Below are positions 1 to 8,989 of a stretch of 64,000 nucleotides of DNA, piece by piece; positions within the stretch are counted from its first letter, which is position 1, and every line of letters begins with the position of its first letter. Source of the DNA: Curtobacterium pusillum (lineage in GTDB: Bacteria; Actinomycetota; Actinomycetes; Actinomycetales; Microbacteriaceae); contig NZ_JABMCE010000080.1 in assembly GCF_013359865.1 (NCBI RefSeq), forward strand, positions 1 to 64,000, written 5' to 3'. The notes beneath the pieces are model-generated. The model was not told the DNA's origin and did not search any database. It worked only from the letters and a program-made list of their open reading frames with translations. The translations under genes were made by a program, and so were the position numbers.

Positions 1-267
1 ACGGACATCTCGCCGGTGGGGCTCGCGGCGCAGATGCACCTCGGGCTCGCGATCCACAACTTCGGGATCCAGGAGTACATGCAGCACGGGGATCGCACGA
101 ACCAGGTGTTCCGGCAGTCGTTCACGTTCACGGACGGGTACTTGCATCCCGGCGATGAGCCCGGCCTCGGGGTGAGTCTCGACGTCGACGAGGCGGGCAA
201 GTACCCGTACGAGCAGGCGTACCTGCCCTTCAACCGACTCGCCGACGGCACCGTCCACGACTGGTAG
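1..267 (+). CDS. manD: D-mannonate dehydratase (RspA/ManD type), C-terminal fragment
   Basis: Only the last 88 codons are in the window; the reading frame is open from base 1, so the 5' part lies upstream. The fragment begins TDISPVGLAAQMHLGLAIHN and ends NRLADGTVHDW, the closing pattern of RspA/ManD members of the mandelate racemase/enolase superfamily. These dehydrate D-mannonate (or related sugar acids) to 2-keto-3-deoxygluconate. The Mg ligands and N-terminal capping domain are outside the window, so exact substrate cannot be judged. It hints at a sugar-acid catabolic locus to the left. Confidence 0.8.
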   Translation, partial: TDISPVGLAAQMHLGLAIHNFGIQEYMQHGDRTNQVFRQSFTFTDGYLHPGDEPGLGVSLDVDEAGKYPYEQAYLPFNRLADGTVHDW

Positions 268-284
268 CGGGCAAGCTGGGCCGC

Positions 285-1217
285 ATGGAGTTCGCGGACG
301 TGGCGAGGGAACTGCTCCTCGTCGCGCCCGCGGACTTCGTCGCCGAACGAACCGCGCGGCAGCGATCCGCGCGGAAGGACGACCGGGACCTCGCGGCGGC
401 GATCGGGAAGCTCCGGAAACCCGCGCCGGCAGCGTGGGTCATCGACCTCCTGGCGAACGAGGGCGCGCTCGACGAAGCCGTCGACCTCGGGCCCGCCATC
501 CGCGAGGCACAGGCGAACGCCGACCCTGGTGCGATCCGGAAGCTCCGGCAGCAGCGCGCCAGTGTGGTGGACGCACTCGCACAGGCCGGAGCGGACCTCG
601 CCTCCGACGCCGGCCACCCGGCGACCCCGGCCGTGCTCGACCAGGTCCGCGCGACGATCGAGGCGGCCATGGCGGATCCGCACGCGGGTGCCGCCGTCTG
701 CTCGGGGCTCCTCGTCCGTCCGCTCGAGAGCGCGGGGTTCGACGACGTCGACCTCGACGGCGCCCTCGCGGATCCGGATGCGGTTCCCGACGCCTGGTCC
801 GGAACCGACGCGCCGCCGATCCCCATCGAGGAGGGGAGACGCGCGCGGAAGGCGAGCCGCGCCTCCAGTCCGCCCGAACGGCGACCGCGGACCGAACGCG
901 CCCCGAAGCGCACCCGCGAGCCGGGACGAGAGCGCTCCCCGGAACCGGAGGTCGACCCCGCCGCCGAACGTCGTGCCGCGCGGGAGGCGGAAGCCGATGC
1001 ACGCACGGCCAGCCGCGAGGCCGACGCGGCGCTCGACGCCGCGGAGAACGACCTCGAGGCCGCCGAGGAGCGTCGCGCGGCCCTCGAGCGCGACCTCGCC
1101 GTCGCCGTCGCGGACGTCGAACGACTCGAACGCGCCCGCGACGACGCGGAAGCCGAGAGCGACCGTGCTCGCGACGCCTTCACCGCGGCACGGAAGGCCC
1201 GGCGCGGCCGTGCCTGA
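285..1217 (+). CDS. Hypothetical protein with charged C-terminal coiled coil
   Basis: A 310-residue protein of no function I can name. The N-terminal ~200 residues are helical and Ala/Asp/Arg-rich (start MEFADVARELLLVAP). Residues ~185-230 are a basic, low-complexity linker, and ~225-305 an Ala/Glu/Arg coiled coil. There is no signal peptide or membrane segment, so it is probably cytoplasmic. The ATG lies 17 bp after the preceding stop, without a clear ribosome site. It ends 3 bp before the convergent CBS gene. The linker carries an embedded copy of the dispersed repeat half-site (857-872), identical to an intergenic copy near 62.25 kb. Confidence 0.75.
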   Translation: MEFADVARELLLVAPADFVAERTARQRSARKDDRDLAAAIGKLRKPAPAAWVIDLLANEGALDEAVDLGPAIREAQANADPGAIRKLRQQRASVVDALAQAGADLASDAGHPATPAVLDQVRATIEAAMADPHAGAAVCSGLLVRPLESAGFDDVDLDGALADPDAVPDAWSGTDAPPIPIEEGRRARKASRASSPPERRPRTERAPKRTREPGRERSPEPEVDPAAERRAAREAEADARTASREADAALDAAENDLEAAEERRAALERDLAVAVADVERLERARDDAEAESDRARDAFTAARKARRGRA

Positions 1218-1220
1218 CCG

Positions 1221-1634
1221 CTAGAGCGAGATCTGTTCCGTCGTCGCGCCGACCGCGGGCGCATCGGCGGCCTTCGCGACGTCGGCCAGGCTGATCACTC
1301 CGAGCAGGGTCTCCCCGTCGACCACCGGCAACCGCCGGACCTGCTTCTCGCCCATGAGCTCCTGGACGTCCTCGAGCGTCGCGGTCGGTGCGACGGTGAA
1401 CACCTCGTGCCGCACCCCGTACTTCTCGATCGGGTCGTCCGGCTGCGCACCGGCGGCGATGGCGAACACGACGAGGTCGCGATCGGTGACGGTCCCGATC
1501 AGGCGCTGGTGGTCGTCGACGACGGGGAGCGCTCCGACGCGGTGCGCCTTGAGGAGCTGTGCGACCTCGAGGACGGTCGAGGTGGGGAGGACCGTGAACA
1601 GGTCGTCCGACATGATCTCGCGAGCGGTTGTCAT
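1221..1634 (-). CDS. CBS-domain protein
   Basis: A 137-residue stand-alone protein made of two CBS motifs in tandem (~residues 7-60 and ~72-125). The recognisable patterns are MTTAREIMSDDL, GALPVVDD and GTVTDRDLV in the first, and VRRLPVVDGETLLGVISLADV in the second (read as a CBS strand-helix pattern). Such Bateman modules bind adenine nucleotides or similar ligands and act as energy or stress sensors. No catalytic domain is fused, so the partner is unknown. It is monocistronic, convergent with the upstream hypothetical and divergent from rplY. Confidence 0.85.
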   Translation of the reverse strand: MTTAREIMSDDLFTVLPTSTVLEVAQLLKAHRVGALPVVDDHQRLIGTVTDRDLVVFAIAAGAQPDDPIEKYGVRHEVFTVAPTATLEDVQELMGEKQVRRLPVVDGETLLGVISLADVAKAADAPAVGATTEQISL

Positions 1635-1725
1635 GGCACTCGTGTACTCCCTGTCCGGATTCCGCGCCTGCCGAGCCGGAGAACTCGACGACGAGCACGG
1701 TGCGACACGCCCGAACCGGTGCTGC

Positions 1726-1731
1726 TAGACT
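1726..1731 (+). promoter_or_regulatory. -10 element of the rplY promoter
   Basis: TAGACT is a good actinobacterial -10 hexamer. It is followed by a ~165-nt leader before the rplY start, which contains a GC-rich hairpin (1752-1771: 8-bp arms, CTGC loop) and then the Shine-Dalgarno sequence. The same TAGACT hexamer precedes ndh and the aminotransferase gene at 30.7 kb. No convincing -35 was seen. Confidence 0.45.
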
Positions 1732-1901
1732 CGGTGACTGACTTCGGCGAGGGCCGCGCCTGCGCGCGGCCGTGATCGACGCAGTGGGAGACCCGGCCCA
1801 GTCCTGGGAGCGTTCCTCACGCGTGCACGCGTTCGAGTTGCAACACCACAGACCCCCACGATGCCGGCACCCCGGTGTCGTCCCCGAGACCAGGAGGCAC
1901 C

Positions 1902-2522
1902 ATGGCCGACTACACCAAGCTCGCAGCGGAAGTCCGCACCAAGTTCGGCAAGGGCGCTGCCCGCAAGATCCGTGCGAACGACAAGATCCCCGCGGTCGTC
2001 TACGGCCACGGCACGGAGCCGCAGCACATCACCCTCCCGGGCCACGAGACCATGCTGCTCGTCCGTCACGCGAACGCGATCGTCGACCTCGACATCGAGG
2101 GTGCGGCCCAGCTCGCCCTCGTCAAGGACGTCCAGCGCGACCCGGTGCGCCAGGTCATCGAGCACATCGACCTCGTGGTCGTCCGTCGCGGCGAGAAGGT
2201 CACGGTCTCCGTGCCCGTCGTCGTCGAGGGCGAGTCGTTCTCCGGCACGATCCACGTCCAGGACGAGTCGACCCTGTCGCTCCTCGTCGAGGCGACCGAC
2301 ATCCCCGAGCACGTCGTCGTGAACGTCGAGGGCCTCGAAGACGGCGCGCAGGTCCGCGCCGCCGATGTCAAGCTCCCGGCCGGCGCCGAGCTCGAGACCG
2401 AGGGGGACACCCTCGTCGTCTCGATCGTCACCCCGCGTGGCACCGCCGACGACGACGCCGCCGACGAGGCCTCCGCCGAGGCGGGTGCCGAGGCCGGCGC
2501 CGAGTCGAGCGACTCCGAGTAA
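1902..2522 (+). CDS. rplY: 50S ribosomal protein L25/general stress protein Ctc
   Basis: A 206-residue, two-domain L25 of the CTC type that binds 5S rRNA on the large ribosomal subunit. The N-terminal L25 fold covers ~residues 1-95 (GAARKIRANDKIPAVVYGHG), the TL5/CTC C-terminal beta domain ~96-185, and the tail is acidic and Ala/Glu-rich, as usual in Actinobacteria. The ATG is chosen over in-frame upstream codons because AGGAGG sits at 1892-1897, 4 bp before it. It is followed after 44 bp by pth, the conserved rplY-pth pairing. Confidence 0.95.
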   Translation: MADYTKLAAEVRTKFGKGAARKIRANDKIPAVVYGHGTEPQHITLPGHETMLLVRHANAIVDLDIEGAAQLALVKDVQRDPVRQVIEHIDLVVVRRGEKVTVSVPVVVEGESFSGTIHVQDESTLSLLVEATDIPEHVVVNVEGLEDGAQVRAADVKLPAGAELETEGDTLVVSIVTPRGTADDDAADEASAEAGAEAGAESSDSE

Positions 2523-2566
2523 CACTCCTTCGCGGACATCTGGTCGACGCTGAAGGCGCAGTGCTG

Positions 2567-3151
2567 ATGAACAGCAGCGTGCTCGTCGTGGTCGGGCTCG
2601 GGAACCCCGGGCCCGGCTACGCGGGCAACCGTCACAACGTCGGCCAGATGGTCCTCGACGAACTCGCGGCCCGCATGGGCACGACGTTCAAGAAGCACAA
2701 GACCCCGAACCAGGTCGCCGAGGGGCGCCTGGTACCCGGGGGACCCCGCCTGGTGCTCGCCAAACCGGGGTCGTTCATGAACACCTCGGGCGGACCGGTC
2801 TCGAGCGTGCTCGGGTTCTACGGCGCCACCCCGGCCGACCTCGTCGTCGTGCACGACGAGCTGGACCTGCCGTTCGACACCGTCCGTCTCAAGGGCAACG
2901 GCGGTCACGGCGGGCACAACGGCCTCCGCGACATCATCAAGGCGACGGGGACGAACGAGTTCACCCGCGTGCGCATCGGCATCGGCCGGCCTCCGGGACG
3001 TCAGGACCCCGCCGACTACGTGCTGCGCGACTTCTCGCCGACCGAGAAGAAGACGCTCCCGAACCTGCTGTCCGACGGCGCCGACGCGGTCGAGGCGATC
3101 GCGGACCTCGGGCTCCTCGCCGCGCAGCAGCGCATCCACGCCCCGTCCTGA
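2567..3151 (+). CDS. pth: Peptidyl-tRNA hydrolase
   Basis: A 194-residue Pth that cleaves the ester bond of peptidyl-tRNA released from stalled ribosomes. The active-site pattern is complete: GLGNPGPGYAGNRHNVG holds the catalytic His23, FMNTSG holds Asn72 and HDELD holds Asp97 (equivalents of E. coli His20, Asn68 and Asp93). GNGGHGGHNGLRDI is the conserved substrate-binding loop. The start is ATG at 2567; a GTG two codons upstream is an alternative. It follows rplY and is probably co-transcribed with it. Confidence 0.95.
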   Translation: MNSSVLVVVGLGNPGPGYAGNRHNVGQMVLDELAARMGTTFKKHKTPNQVAEGRLVPGGPRLVLAKPGSFMNTSGGPVSSVLGFYGATPADLVVVHDELDLPFDTVRLKGNGGHGGHNGLRDIIKATGTNEFTRVRIGIGRPPGRQDPADYVLRDFSPTEKKTLPNLLSDGADAVEAIADLGLLAAQQRIHAPS

Positions 3152-3177
3152 CGGCGCGCGCCCGGCGCATGGTCGTC

Positions 3178-3192
3178 GGCCTGGAGGCGCGG
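3178..3192 (+). repeat. Half-site of the GGAGGCGCGG dispersed repeat
   Basis: GGCCTGGAGGCGCGG between pth and mfd. The identical 15-mer occurs at 39195-39209 (inside a gene) and 63480-63494. There is no complete opposing arm here. Confidence 0.7.
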
Positions 3193-3272
3193 CCCGCTCC
3201 CGCCCCGCCGGTCCCGTTCGCGGGTCGCGGACTCCGCAGCCGCTGTCGGACGTCGCCGGTACCATGTCCTGA

Positions 3273-6200
3273 GTGACGATCTCGGGCATCATCCCTGCGC
3301 TCTGGCGCGCCTCCGCGTTCGATCGCGTCCTCCGTGCCGCACCTCGGGACGCCGACTTCTCCGTGGTCGACGGTCTCCGCGTGCCGCTCCTCGGCGCGCT
3401 GCTCGCCGAGCGGAACGGCCCGCAGTGCGTCTTCGTGATCACCGCGACGGGGCGCGAGGCCGAAGCGGTCCGCGGTTCGATCGGCAGCTACCTGCCCGAT
3501 GCCGAGGTCCTCGAGTTCCCCGCGTGGGAGACCCTGCCGCACGAGCGCCTCAGCCCGAGCGCGCAGACGGTCGGCACCCGCATCGCCACGCTCCGGAAGC
3601 TCGCCGCGTGGAAGGACGCCCCCGCCGCCGAGCGCCGCACGACCGTGGTGGTGGCGAGCGTCCGTGCGGCGCTGCAGCCCATCGCCGGCAACCTCACGTC
3701 CCTCGCGCCGATCGCCCTCCGCACCGACTCCCGCGGTAACGACCTCGGGACCATCGCCGGGCAGCTCGTGGACATGGCGTACGCCCGGGTCGACCTGGTC
3801 ACCCGCCGTGGCGAGTTCGCCGTCCGCGGTGGCATCCTCGACGTCTTCCCGCCGACCGCCGACCACCCCGTCCGCGTCGACTTCTTCGGCGACGAGATCG
3901 AGGCGATCAAGGCCTTCTCCGTCGCCGACCAGCGCACCACCGACGAGGACCTCGGGTCGGTCGAGCTCACTGCGTCGCGCGAACTCCTGCTGAGCGACGA
4001 CGTCCGGCAGCGGGCGCGGGAGATGCTCCATGAGTTCCCGAACCTGTCCCAGATGCTCGCGAAGATCGCCGAGGGCATCCCGGTCGAGGGCATGGAGTCC
4101 CTCGCGCCCGCACTCGTGCAGGACCTCGTGCCGGTGACGAACTACCTGCCCGACGACTCGATCATCGCGGTGTTCTCGCCGGAGCGGGTGAGCGGCCGCG
4201 CGCACAGCCTCGCCGAGACGAACACCGAGTTCCTCCAGGCGGCGTGGAGTGCAGCGGTCGCCGGGGCGCAGGCGCCGATCGACCTCGACGCCGGCAACTT
4301 CCTCACGGTGCAGCAGCTGAAGAACGGCCGGGGGCGGCGCACCTGGTGGACGGTCTCGCCGTTCGACTCCGGGCTCGACGAGGGCGACGGGGAGCGCGTG
4401 CTCACCGACGCCGAAGCCGCGGCCGAGGCGGGGGAGTACATCCGCGTCCGGGCGGAGGCGATCCCGAGTTTCGCCGGCAGCGCGGACGGGGCGATCGCGC
4501 ACGTGAAGCAGCTCACCGACGACGGATGGGCCGTCGTGGTGACCGCCCAGGGTCAGGGACTGGTCGAGCGAGCGGTGCAGGTGCTCGCCGACGCCGGGGT
4601 CGCAGCCCGTGCCGAAGCCCTCACCGCGCCTCCCGAACCCGGCGTCGCCGTCGTGACCACCGCGACCGTCGAACACGGCTTCGCCACCCCGGAGCCGCGC
4701 ATCGCCGTCCTCAGCGAGGCCGAGTTCTACGGCCGCAGCGTCCAGCAGGGCGCCCGCACGGTGAAGAAGCTCGCGAGCCGGCGGAAGAACGTCGTCGACC
4801 CGCTGCAGCTCAAGCCGGGCGACGTCGTCGTGCACGCCACGCACGGCATCGGCAAGTTCGTCGAGCTGGTCTCGCGCGAGGTCAGCTCGGGCGGCCGCAA
4901 CGCGGTGAAGACGCAGCGCGAGTACCTCGTGCTCGAGTACGCGCCGTCGAAGCGCGGGTACCCGGGCGACAAGCTCTTCGTGCCGACCGACCAGCTGGAC
5001 CAGCTCTCCCGGTACGTCGGCGGAGAGTCGCCTGCCCTGTCGAAGATGGGCGGCTCGGACTGGGCGTCCGCGAAGTCGAAGGCGCGCAAGGCCGTCCGTG
5101 ACATCGCCGTCGACCTCGTGAAGCTGTACTCGGCGCGGATGGCGTCGAAGGGGCACGCGTTCGGCCCGGACACCCCGTGGCAGCGCGAGCTGGAAGAGGC
5201 GTTCCCGTTCGCCGAGACCGCCGATCAGCTCACCACCATCGACGAGATCAAGCGCGACATGGAACGGCCGATCCCGATGGACCGCCTGCTCTCCGGCGAC
5301 GTCGGCTACGGCAAGACCGAGGTCGCGATCCGTGCCGCGTTCAAGGCCGTGCAGGACGGCAAGCAGGTCGCCGTGCTCGTGCCCACGACCCTGCTCGTCC
5401 GCCAGCACATGGAGACCTTCCAGGAGCGCTTCGCGGGCTTCCCGGTGCACCTCCGCGCCCTGAGCCGGTTCCAGACCGAGAAGGAGTCGAAGGAGACCAT
5501 CGCCGGACTCGCCGACGGCACCGTCGACATCGTCATCGGCACGCACCGGATCCTGTCGCAGAACATCCAGTTCAAGGACGTCGGGCTCGTCATCATCGAC
5601 GAGGAACAGCGGTTCGGCGTCGAGCACAAGGACCAGCTGAAGAAGCTCAAGACGAACGTCGACGTCCTGGCGATGTCCGCGACGCCGATCCCGCGGTCCC
5701 TCGAGATGGCGGTGACCGGCATCCGCGAGATGTCCACGCTCGCCACCCCGCCCGAGGACCGCCACCCGATCCTCACGTTCGTCGGTCCCCAGTCCGACCT
5801 GCAGGTCGCCGCCGCCATCCGCCGCGAACTCCTGCGCGAGGGCCAGGTGTTCTACGTGCACAACCGCGTCAAAGACATCCAATCGGTCGCGGCGCACCTG
5901 GCCGAGATCGTCCCCGATGCACGGATCGCCGTTGCGCACGGGCAGATGTCGGAGGGCACGCTCGAGCAGGTCATGGTCGACTTCTGGGAGCGTCGCTTCG
6001 ACGTCCTCGTGTCCACCACCATCGTGGAGACCGGGCTCGACATCGCGAACGCGAACACGCTCATCATCGACAAGGCCGACAAGTACGGCCTGTCGCAGCT
6101 GCACCAGCTGCGCGGACGTGTCGGTCGTGGCCGGGAGCGCGGGTACGCGTACTTCCTCTACGACGCCGACAAGCCGCTGTCCGAGACCGCGCAGGACCGC

Positions 6201-6884
6201 CTCGAGACGATCGCCGCGAACAACGAGCTCGGCGCCGGCATGCAGGTCGCCATGAAGGACCTCGAGCTCCGCGGCGCCGGCAACCTGCTCGGCGGCGAAC
6301 AGTCCGGGCACATCGCCGGCGTCGGGTTCGACCTGTACCTCCGCATGATCGGCGAAGCCGTCTCGCAGTTCCGCGGGGACGTCGCCGAGGGGCAGACCGA
6401 ACTCCGGCTCGAGATCCCCGTCGACGCCCACATCCCCGAGGACTACGTCGAGTCCGAACGGCTCCGGCTCGAGGCGTACCAGAAGCTCTCGGCGGCCTCG
6501 GCCCCGGCGGCGCAGGCCGAGGGCATCGACATGGTCCTCGACGAGCTCACCGACCGGTACGGGCAGCCGCCGCAGGCCGTGCTCACCCTGGTCGAGGTGT
6601 CACGGCTCCGGCGGATGGCGCAGCAGGTCGGGCTCTCCGACGTCGTGGTCATGGGCTCGAACCTGCGCGTCGCGGGCAAGGAGCTCGCGGACTCGGCGCA
6701 GGTCCGGCTCAAGCGGATGTTCCCGGGCGCGCGGTGGTTCCCGCAGCAGGACGCCGCGAGCATCCCGCTGCCCAAGCCGCACGGCGAGACGCTGCCGGAC
6801 GAGGCGCTCATCCAGTGGGTGGAGAGCATCCTGACGGCCGTGTACGGGGCGTCGAAGGCGCCGGCGGAGACGTCCGCAGCCTGA
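3273..6884 (+). CDS. mfd: Transcription-repair coupling factor Mfd
   Basis: A 1203-residue Mfd, full family length. It removes RNA polymerase stalled at DNA lesions and recruits UvrA. Domains in order: UvrB-homology modules (~1-340), RNA-polymerase interacting CarD-like domain (~505-575, LKPGDVVVHATHGIGKF), SF2 translocase with Walker A GDVGYGKTE (~675-683) and DEEQ box (~777), second RecA lobe with TRG motif, and a C-terminal TRCF regulatory domain (~1030-1130). The start is GTG at 3273 with TACCAT (3260-3265) 7 bp upstream and no Shine-Dalgarno, so the transcript is probably leaderless. Confidence 0.97.
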   Translation: MTISGIIPALWRASAFDRVLRAAPRDADFSVVDGLRVPLLGALLAERNGPQCVFVITATGREAEAVRGSIGSYLPDAEVLEFPAWETLPHERLSPSAQTVGTRIATLRKLAAWKDAPAAERRTTVVVASVRAALQPIAGNLTSLAPIALRTDSRGNDLGTIAGQLVDMAYARVDLVTRRGEFAVRGGILDVFPPTADHPVRVDFFGDEIEAIKAFSVADQRTTDEDLGSVELTASRELLLSDDVRQRAREMLHEFPNLSQMLAKIAEGIPVEGMESLAPALVQDLVPVTNYLPDDSIIAVFSPERVSGRAHSLAETNTEFLQAAWSAAVAGAQAPIDLDAGNFLTVQQLKNGRGRRTWWTVSPFDSGLDEGDGERVLTDAEAAAEAGEYIRVRAEAIPSFAGSADGAIAHVKQLTDDGWAVVVTAQGQGLVERAVQVLADAGVAARAEALTAPPEPGVAVVTTATVEHGFATPEPRIAVLSEAEFYGRSVQQGARTVKKLASRRKNVVDPLQLKPGDVVVHATHGIGKFVELVSREVSSGGRNAVKTQREYLVLEYAPSKRGYPGDKLFVPTDQLDQLSRYVGGESPALSKMGGSDWASAKSKARKAVRDIAVDLVKLYSARMASKGHAFGPDTPWQRELEEAFPFAETADQLTTIDEIKRDMERPIPMDRLLSGDVGYGKTEVAIRAAFKAVQDGKQVAVLVPTTLLVRQHMETFQERFAGFPVHLRALSRFQTEKESKETIAGLADGTVDIVIGTHRILSQNIQFKDVGLVIIDEEQRFGVEHKDQLKKLKTNVDVLAMSATPIPRSLEMAVTGIREMSTLATPPEDRHPILTFVGPQSDLQVAAAIRRELLREGQVFYVHNRVKDIQSVAAHLAEIVPDARIAVAHGQMSEGTLEQVMVDFWERRFDVLVSTTIVETGLDIANANTLIIDKADKYGLSQLHQLRGRVGRGRERGYAYFLYDADKPLSETAQDRLETIAANNELGAGMQVAMKDLELRGAGNLLGGEQSGHIAGVGFDLYLRMIGEAVSQFRGDVAEGQTELRLEIPVDAHIPEDYVESERLRLEAYQKLSAASAPAAQAEGIDMVLDELTDRYGQPPQAVLTLVEVSRLRRMAQQVGLSDVVVMGSNLRVAGKELADSAQVRLKRMFPGARWFPQQDAASIPLPKPHGETLPDEALIQWVESILTAVYGASKAPAETSAA

Positions 6885-6928
6885 CGCGGCTGGATGCGCG
6901 CGCGGGGATGCCGCGGGGCCCGGCCGGG

Positions 6929-8107
6929 CTACTCGGTCGCTTCGGCCTCGGAGAGCTCGCGGCGGGCGCGGTACCGGTGCGCCCGGAGGCTCACCACCAC
7001 GGCCGACGCGACGATCGCGATGCCGGAGCCGACCAGGACCGCCAGGACTCCCTCGTCGAGGATCTCCTCGTTCCGCGCGAACGCCAACTCGTTCATGAGC
7101 AGCGACACCGTGAACCCGATGCCGCCGAGCACCCCGACCGTGACGATCGACCCGAACGACAGCGTGGAACGACCCGGCGCACGGAACACCCGCGTGGCGA
7201 TCGACCCGAACAGCGTGATGCCGATCACCTTGCCGACCGGCAGCGCGAGGACGACCGCCCAGAACGTCGGGGAGAGCTCGCCGATGCCGACACTGGGGAC
7301 GACCACGGCTGCCGACGCGAAGGCGAACACGGGCAGCACGATCGCGTTCGACCACGGCTCGACGTTCTCGTGCAGGGTGTGCCCCGGGCGGCGGGGCAGC
7401 ACGAGACCCAGCGCCACGCCGGCGATGGTCGCGTGCACGCCCGAGTGGTAGACCAGCCACCACGTCAGGAGGCCGACGGCGACCATCGCGACGATGATCC
7501 AGACCTGGCCCGTGCGCCCGGGGCGGAGCATCCTGCCGAGCAGCCAGAAGACCACGAGGAGCACCGTCGCCCCGCCGAGCGCGAGGAAGTCCGTGCCGTG
7601 CGCGAAGACCACAGCGATGATGACGATCGCGATGAGGTCGTCGAGCACCGCCAGGGCCAGCAGGAACACCCGGAGCGTCGAGGGCAGACCGCGGCCGAAC
7701 ATCGCGAGGACGCCGAGGGCGAAGGCGATGTCCGTCGCGGTCGGGATCGGCCAGCCGTGACCGTACGCGGTGCCGGCGGTCACCGCGAGGTAGATGCCGG
7801 CCGGGACGACGACGCCGCCGACCGCCGCGATCGCGGGGATCACCGCGGTCTTCGGGTTCGACAGCTCCCCAGCGACGAGCTCGTGCTTCAGCTCGATCGC
7901 GACGAGCAGGAAGAACACCGCGAGCAGGCCGTCGCTGATCCAGTGCGACACCGAGAGGTCGAGGCCGACCGCGCCCCACGGGGCGTGCACGTGCAGGGCG
8001 TGCTCGAGGCCGGGGCCGAGCGGCGAGTTCGCGACCACGAGACCGAGGACGGCTGCGGTCAGCAGGGCGATGGCGCTGAACCGCGGGGAACGGACGAGTG
8101 CGGACAT
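6929..8107 (-). CDS. nhaA: Na+/H+ antiporter NhaA
   Basis: A 392-residue inner-membrane antiporter, the usual NhaA length, with about 12 hydrophobic segments. The transport aspartates are present: Asp126 in the TATDIAFALGVL unwound helix and Asp156/Asp157 in LAVLDDLIAI, matching E. coli Asp133 and Asp163/164. It exchanges external H+ for cytosolic Na+ at alkaline pH or high salt. The start at 8107 gives the family-typical N-terminus MSALVRSPRF. It diverges from mazG across 120 bp and ends 45 bp from the convergent mfd stop. Confidence 0.95.
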   Translation of the reverse strand: MSALVRSPRFSAIALLTAAVLGLVVANSPLGPGLEHALHVHAPWGAVGLDLSVSHWISDGLLAVFFLLVAIELKHELVAGELSNPKTAVIPAIAAVGGVVVPAGIYLAVTAGTAYGHGWPIPTATDIAFALGVLAMFGRGLPSTLRVFLLALAVLDDLIAIVIIAVVFAHGTDFLALGGATVLLVVFWLLGRMLRPGRTGQVWIIVAMVAVGLLTWWLVYHSGVHATIAGVALGLVLPRRPGHTLHENVEPWSNAIVLPVFAFASAAVVVPSVGIGELSPTFWAVVLALPVGKVIGITLFGSIATRVFRAPGRSTLSFGSIVTVGVLGGIGFTVSLLMNELAFARNEEILDEGVLAVLVGSGIAIVASAVVVSLRAHRYRARRELSEAEATE

Positions 8108-8227
8108 GGAACTCCGTCGATCGGGGTCGGCTGATGGTCCGTCGACCAGACTTCCCGACACGCCACGTCCAGCATACCGGCCGCGCGCAGCCACGGTCGA
8201 GGTGGCGGAGCGTGGCACGATGACCGC

Positions 8228-8899
8228 ATGACCGCTGTCTCGGACCTCGTCGCCGTCGTCGACCGTCTGCTCGACCCGTCCGGAGGATGCGTGTGGAACC
8301 GGTCGCAGACCCATGCGTCGCTGGCGCGGTACGCGGTGGAGGAGTCCTACGAACTCGTCGACGCGATCGACTCCGGGGACGACGGTGAGCTCCGGGAGGA
8401 ACTCGGCGACGTGCTCTACCAGGTGGTCCTCCACGCGGGGCTGGCGGAGTCGTTCGACCTCGAGGACGTCGCGGCCGACGCCCGGGACAAGATGGTCCGC
8501 CGCCACCCGCACGTGTTCGGCGACGAGCGGGCGGACACGGTGGAGGACGTCGTGCGGGTCTGGCGCGCGGCGAAGGCGGCCGAGAAGTCGTCGCGGGTGA
8601 GCGCCTTCGACGGGGTCCCGCACGCGATGCCGCCGCTCGAGCGTGCGGTGAAGCTGCTGGAGCGCCTGGAGGAGCGTGGGGACGCCGACGCGGTCGTCGC
8701 GTCGGTCGTGGTTGCCGGCTCCGGTGCCGTCTCGGGTTCGGGTTCGGGTTCCGGTTCCGGGTCCGGTTCGGTCGACGCGACGTGGGGGACCGAGGTGCTC
8801 GCGACGATCGCGGAGGCGCGGAAGGCGGGCATCGACCCGATCGCGAGTCTTCGTGCAGCGGTCGCCGGGCTGGAGGCTGCTGGTCGCGCGGGCGAGTGA
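8228..8899 (+). CDS. mazG: MazG-family nucleoside triphosphate pyrophosphohydrolase
   Basis: A 223-residue protein with one MazG domain (~residues 1-125) that hydrolyses NTPs to NMP and pyrophosphate. Metal-binding acidic motifs are visible: AVEESYELVDAI and ELREELGDVLYQ (the EExxE and ExxD pairs). Canonical MazG has two such domains. Here the second is replaced by a short helical tail reached through a Gly-Ser dipeptide linker (~168-181), encoded by imperfect hexamer repeats at 8732-8770. No Shine-Dalgarno precedes the ATG; CACGAT (8216-8221) is a weak -10 candidate. Confidence 0.88.
   Translation: MTAVSDLVAVVDRLLDPSGGCVWNRSQTHASLARYAVEESYELVDAIDSGDDGELREELGDVLYQVVLHAGLAESFDLEDVAADARDKMVRRHPHVFGDERADTVEDVVRVWRAAKAAEKSSRVSAFDGVPHAMPPLERAVKLLERLEERGDADAVVASVVVAGSGAVSGSGSGSGSGSGSVDATWGTEVLATIAEARKAGIDPIASLRAAVAGLEAAGRAGE
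8732..8770 (+). repeat. Hexanucleotide repeat tract encoding a Gly-Ser linker in mazG
   Basis: About seven imperfect in-frame copies of TCGGGT/TCCGGT encode alternating Ser and Gly. Because the unit is six bases, slippage would change linker length by two residues without a frameshift. Confidence 0.8.
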
Positions 8900-8950
8900 G
8901 TCACCCCTGGTCCGGCCTTGCGCCGGCCGCGGTGCGGGTGGACGGAGAAT

Positions 8951-8989
8951 GCGGGCGTCCTCCCAACCCGAAAAAAGGAGGACGCCCGC
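8951..8989. repeat. Perfect 13-bp inverted repeat with A6/T6 loop
   Basis: Arms 8951-8963 and 8977-8989 are perfect complements (GCGGGCGTCCTCC). The 13-nt loop contains A6 on the plus strand, hence T6 on the minus strand directly after one arm. It could help terminate a minus-strand transcript that has first formed the short upstream hairpin GCCCG-CTCG-CGGGC. Confidence 0.6.

Noticed and set aside
2961..6431. A 1156-codon open frame on the minus strand opposite mfd
   Set aside because: It is the antisense shadow of mfd: no known domains, biased repetitive composition, and the plus-strand frame carries every Mfd motif. High G+C makes such open antisense frames common.
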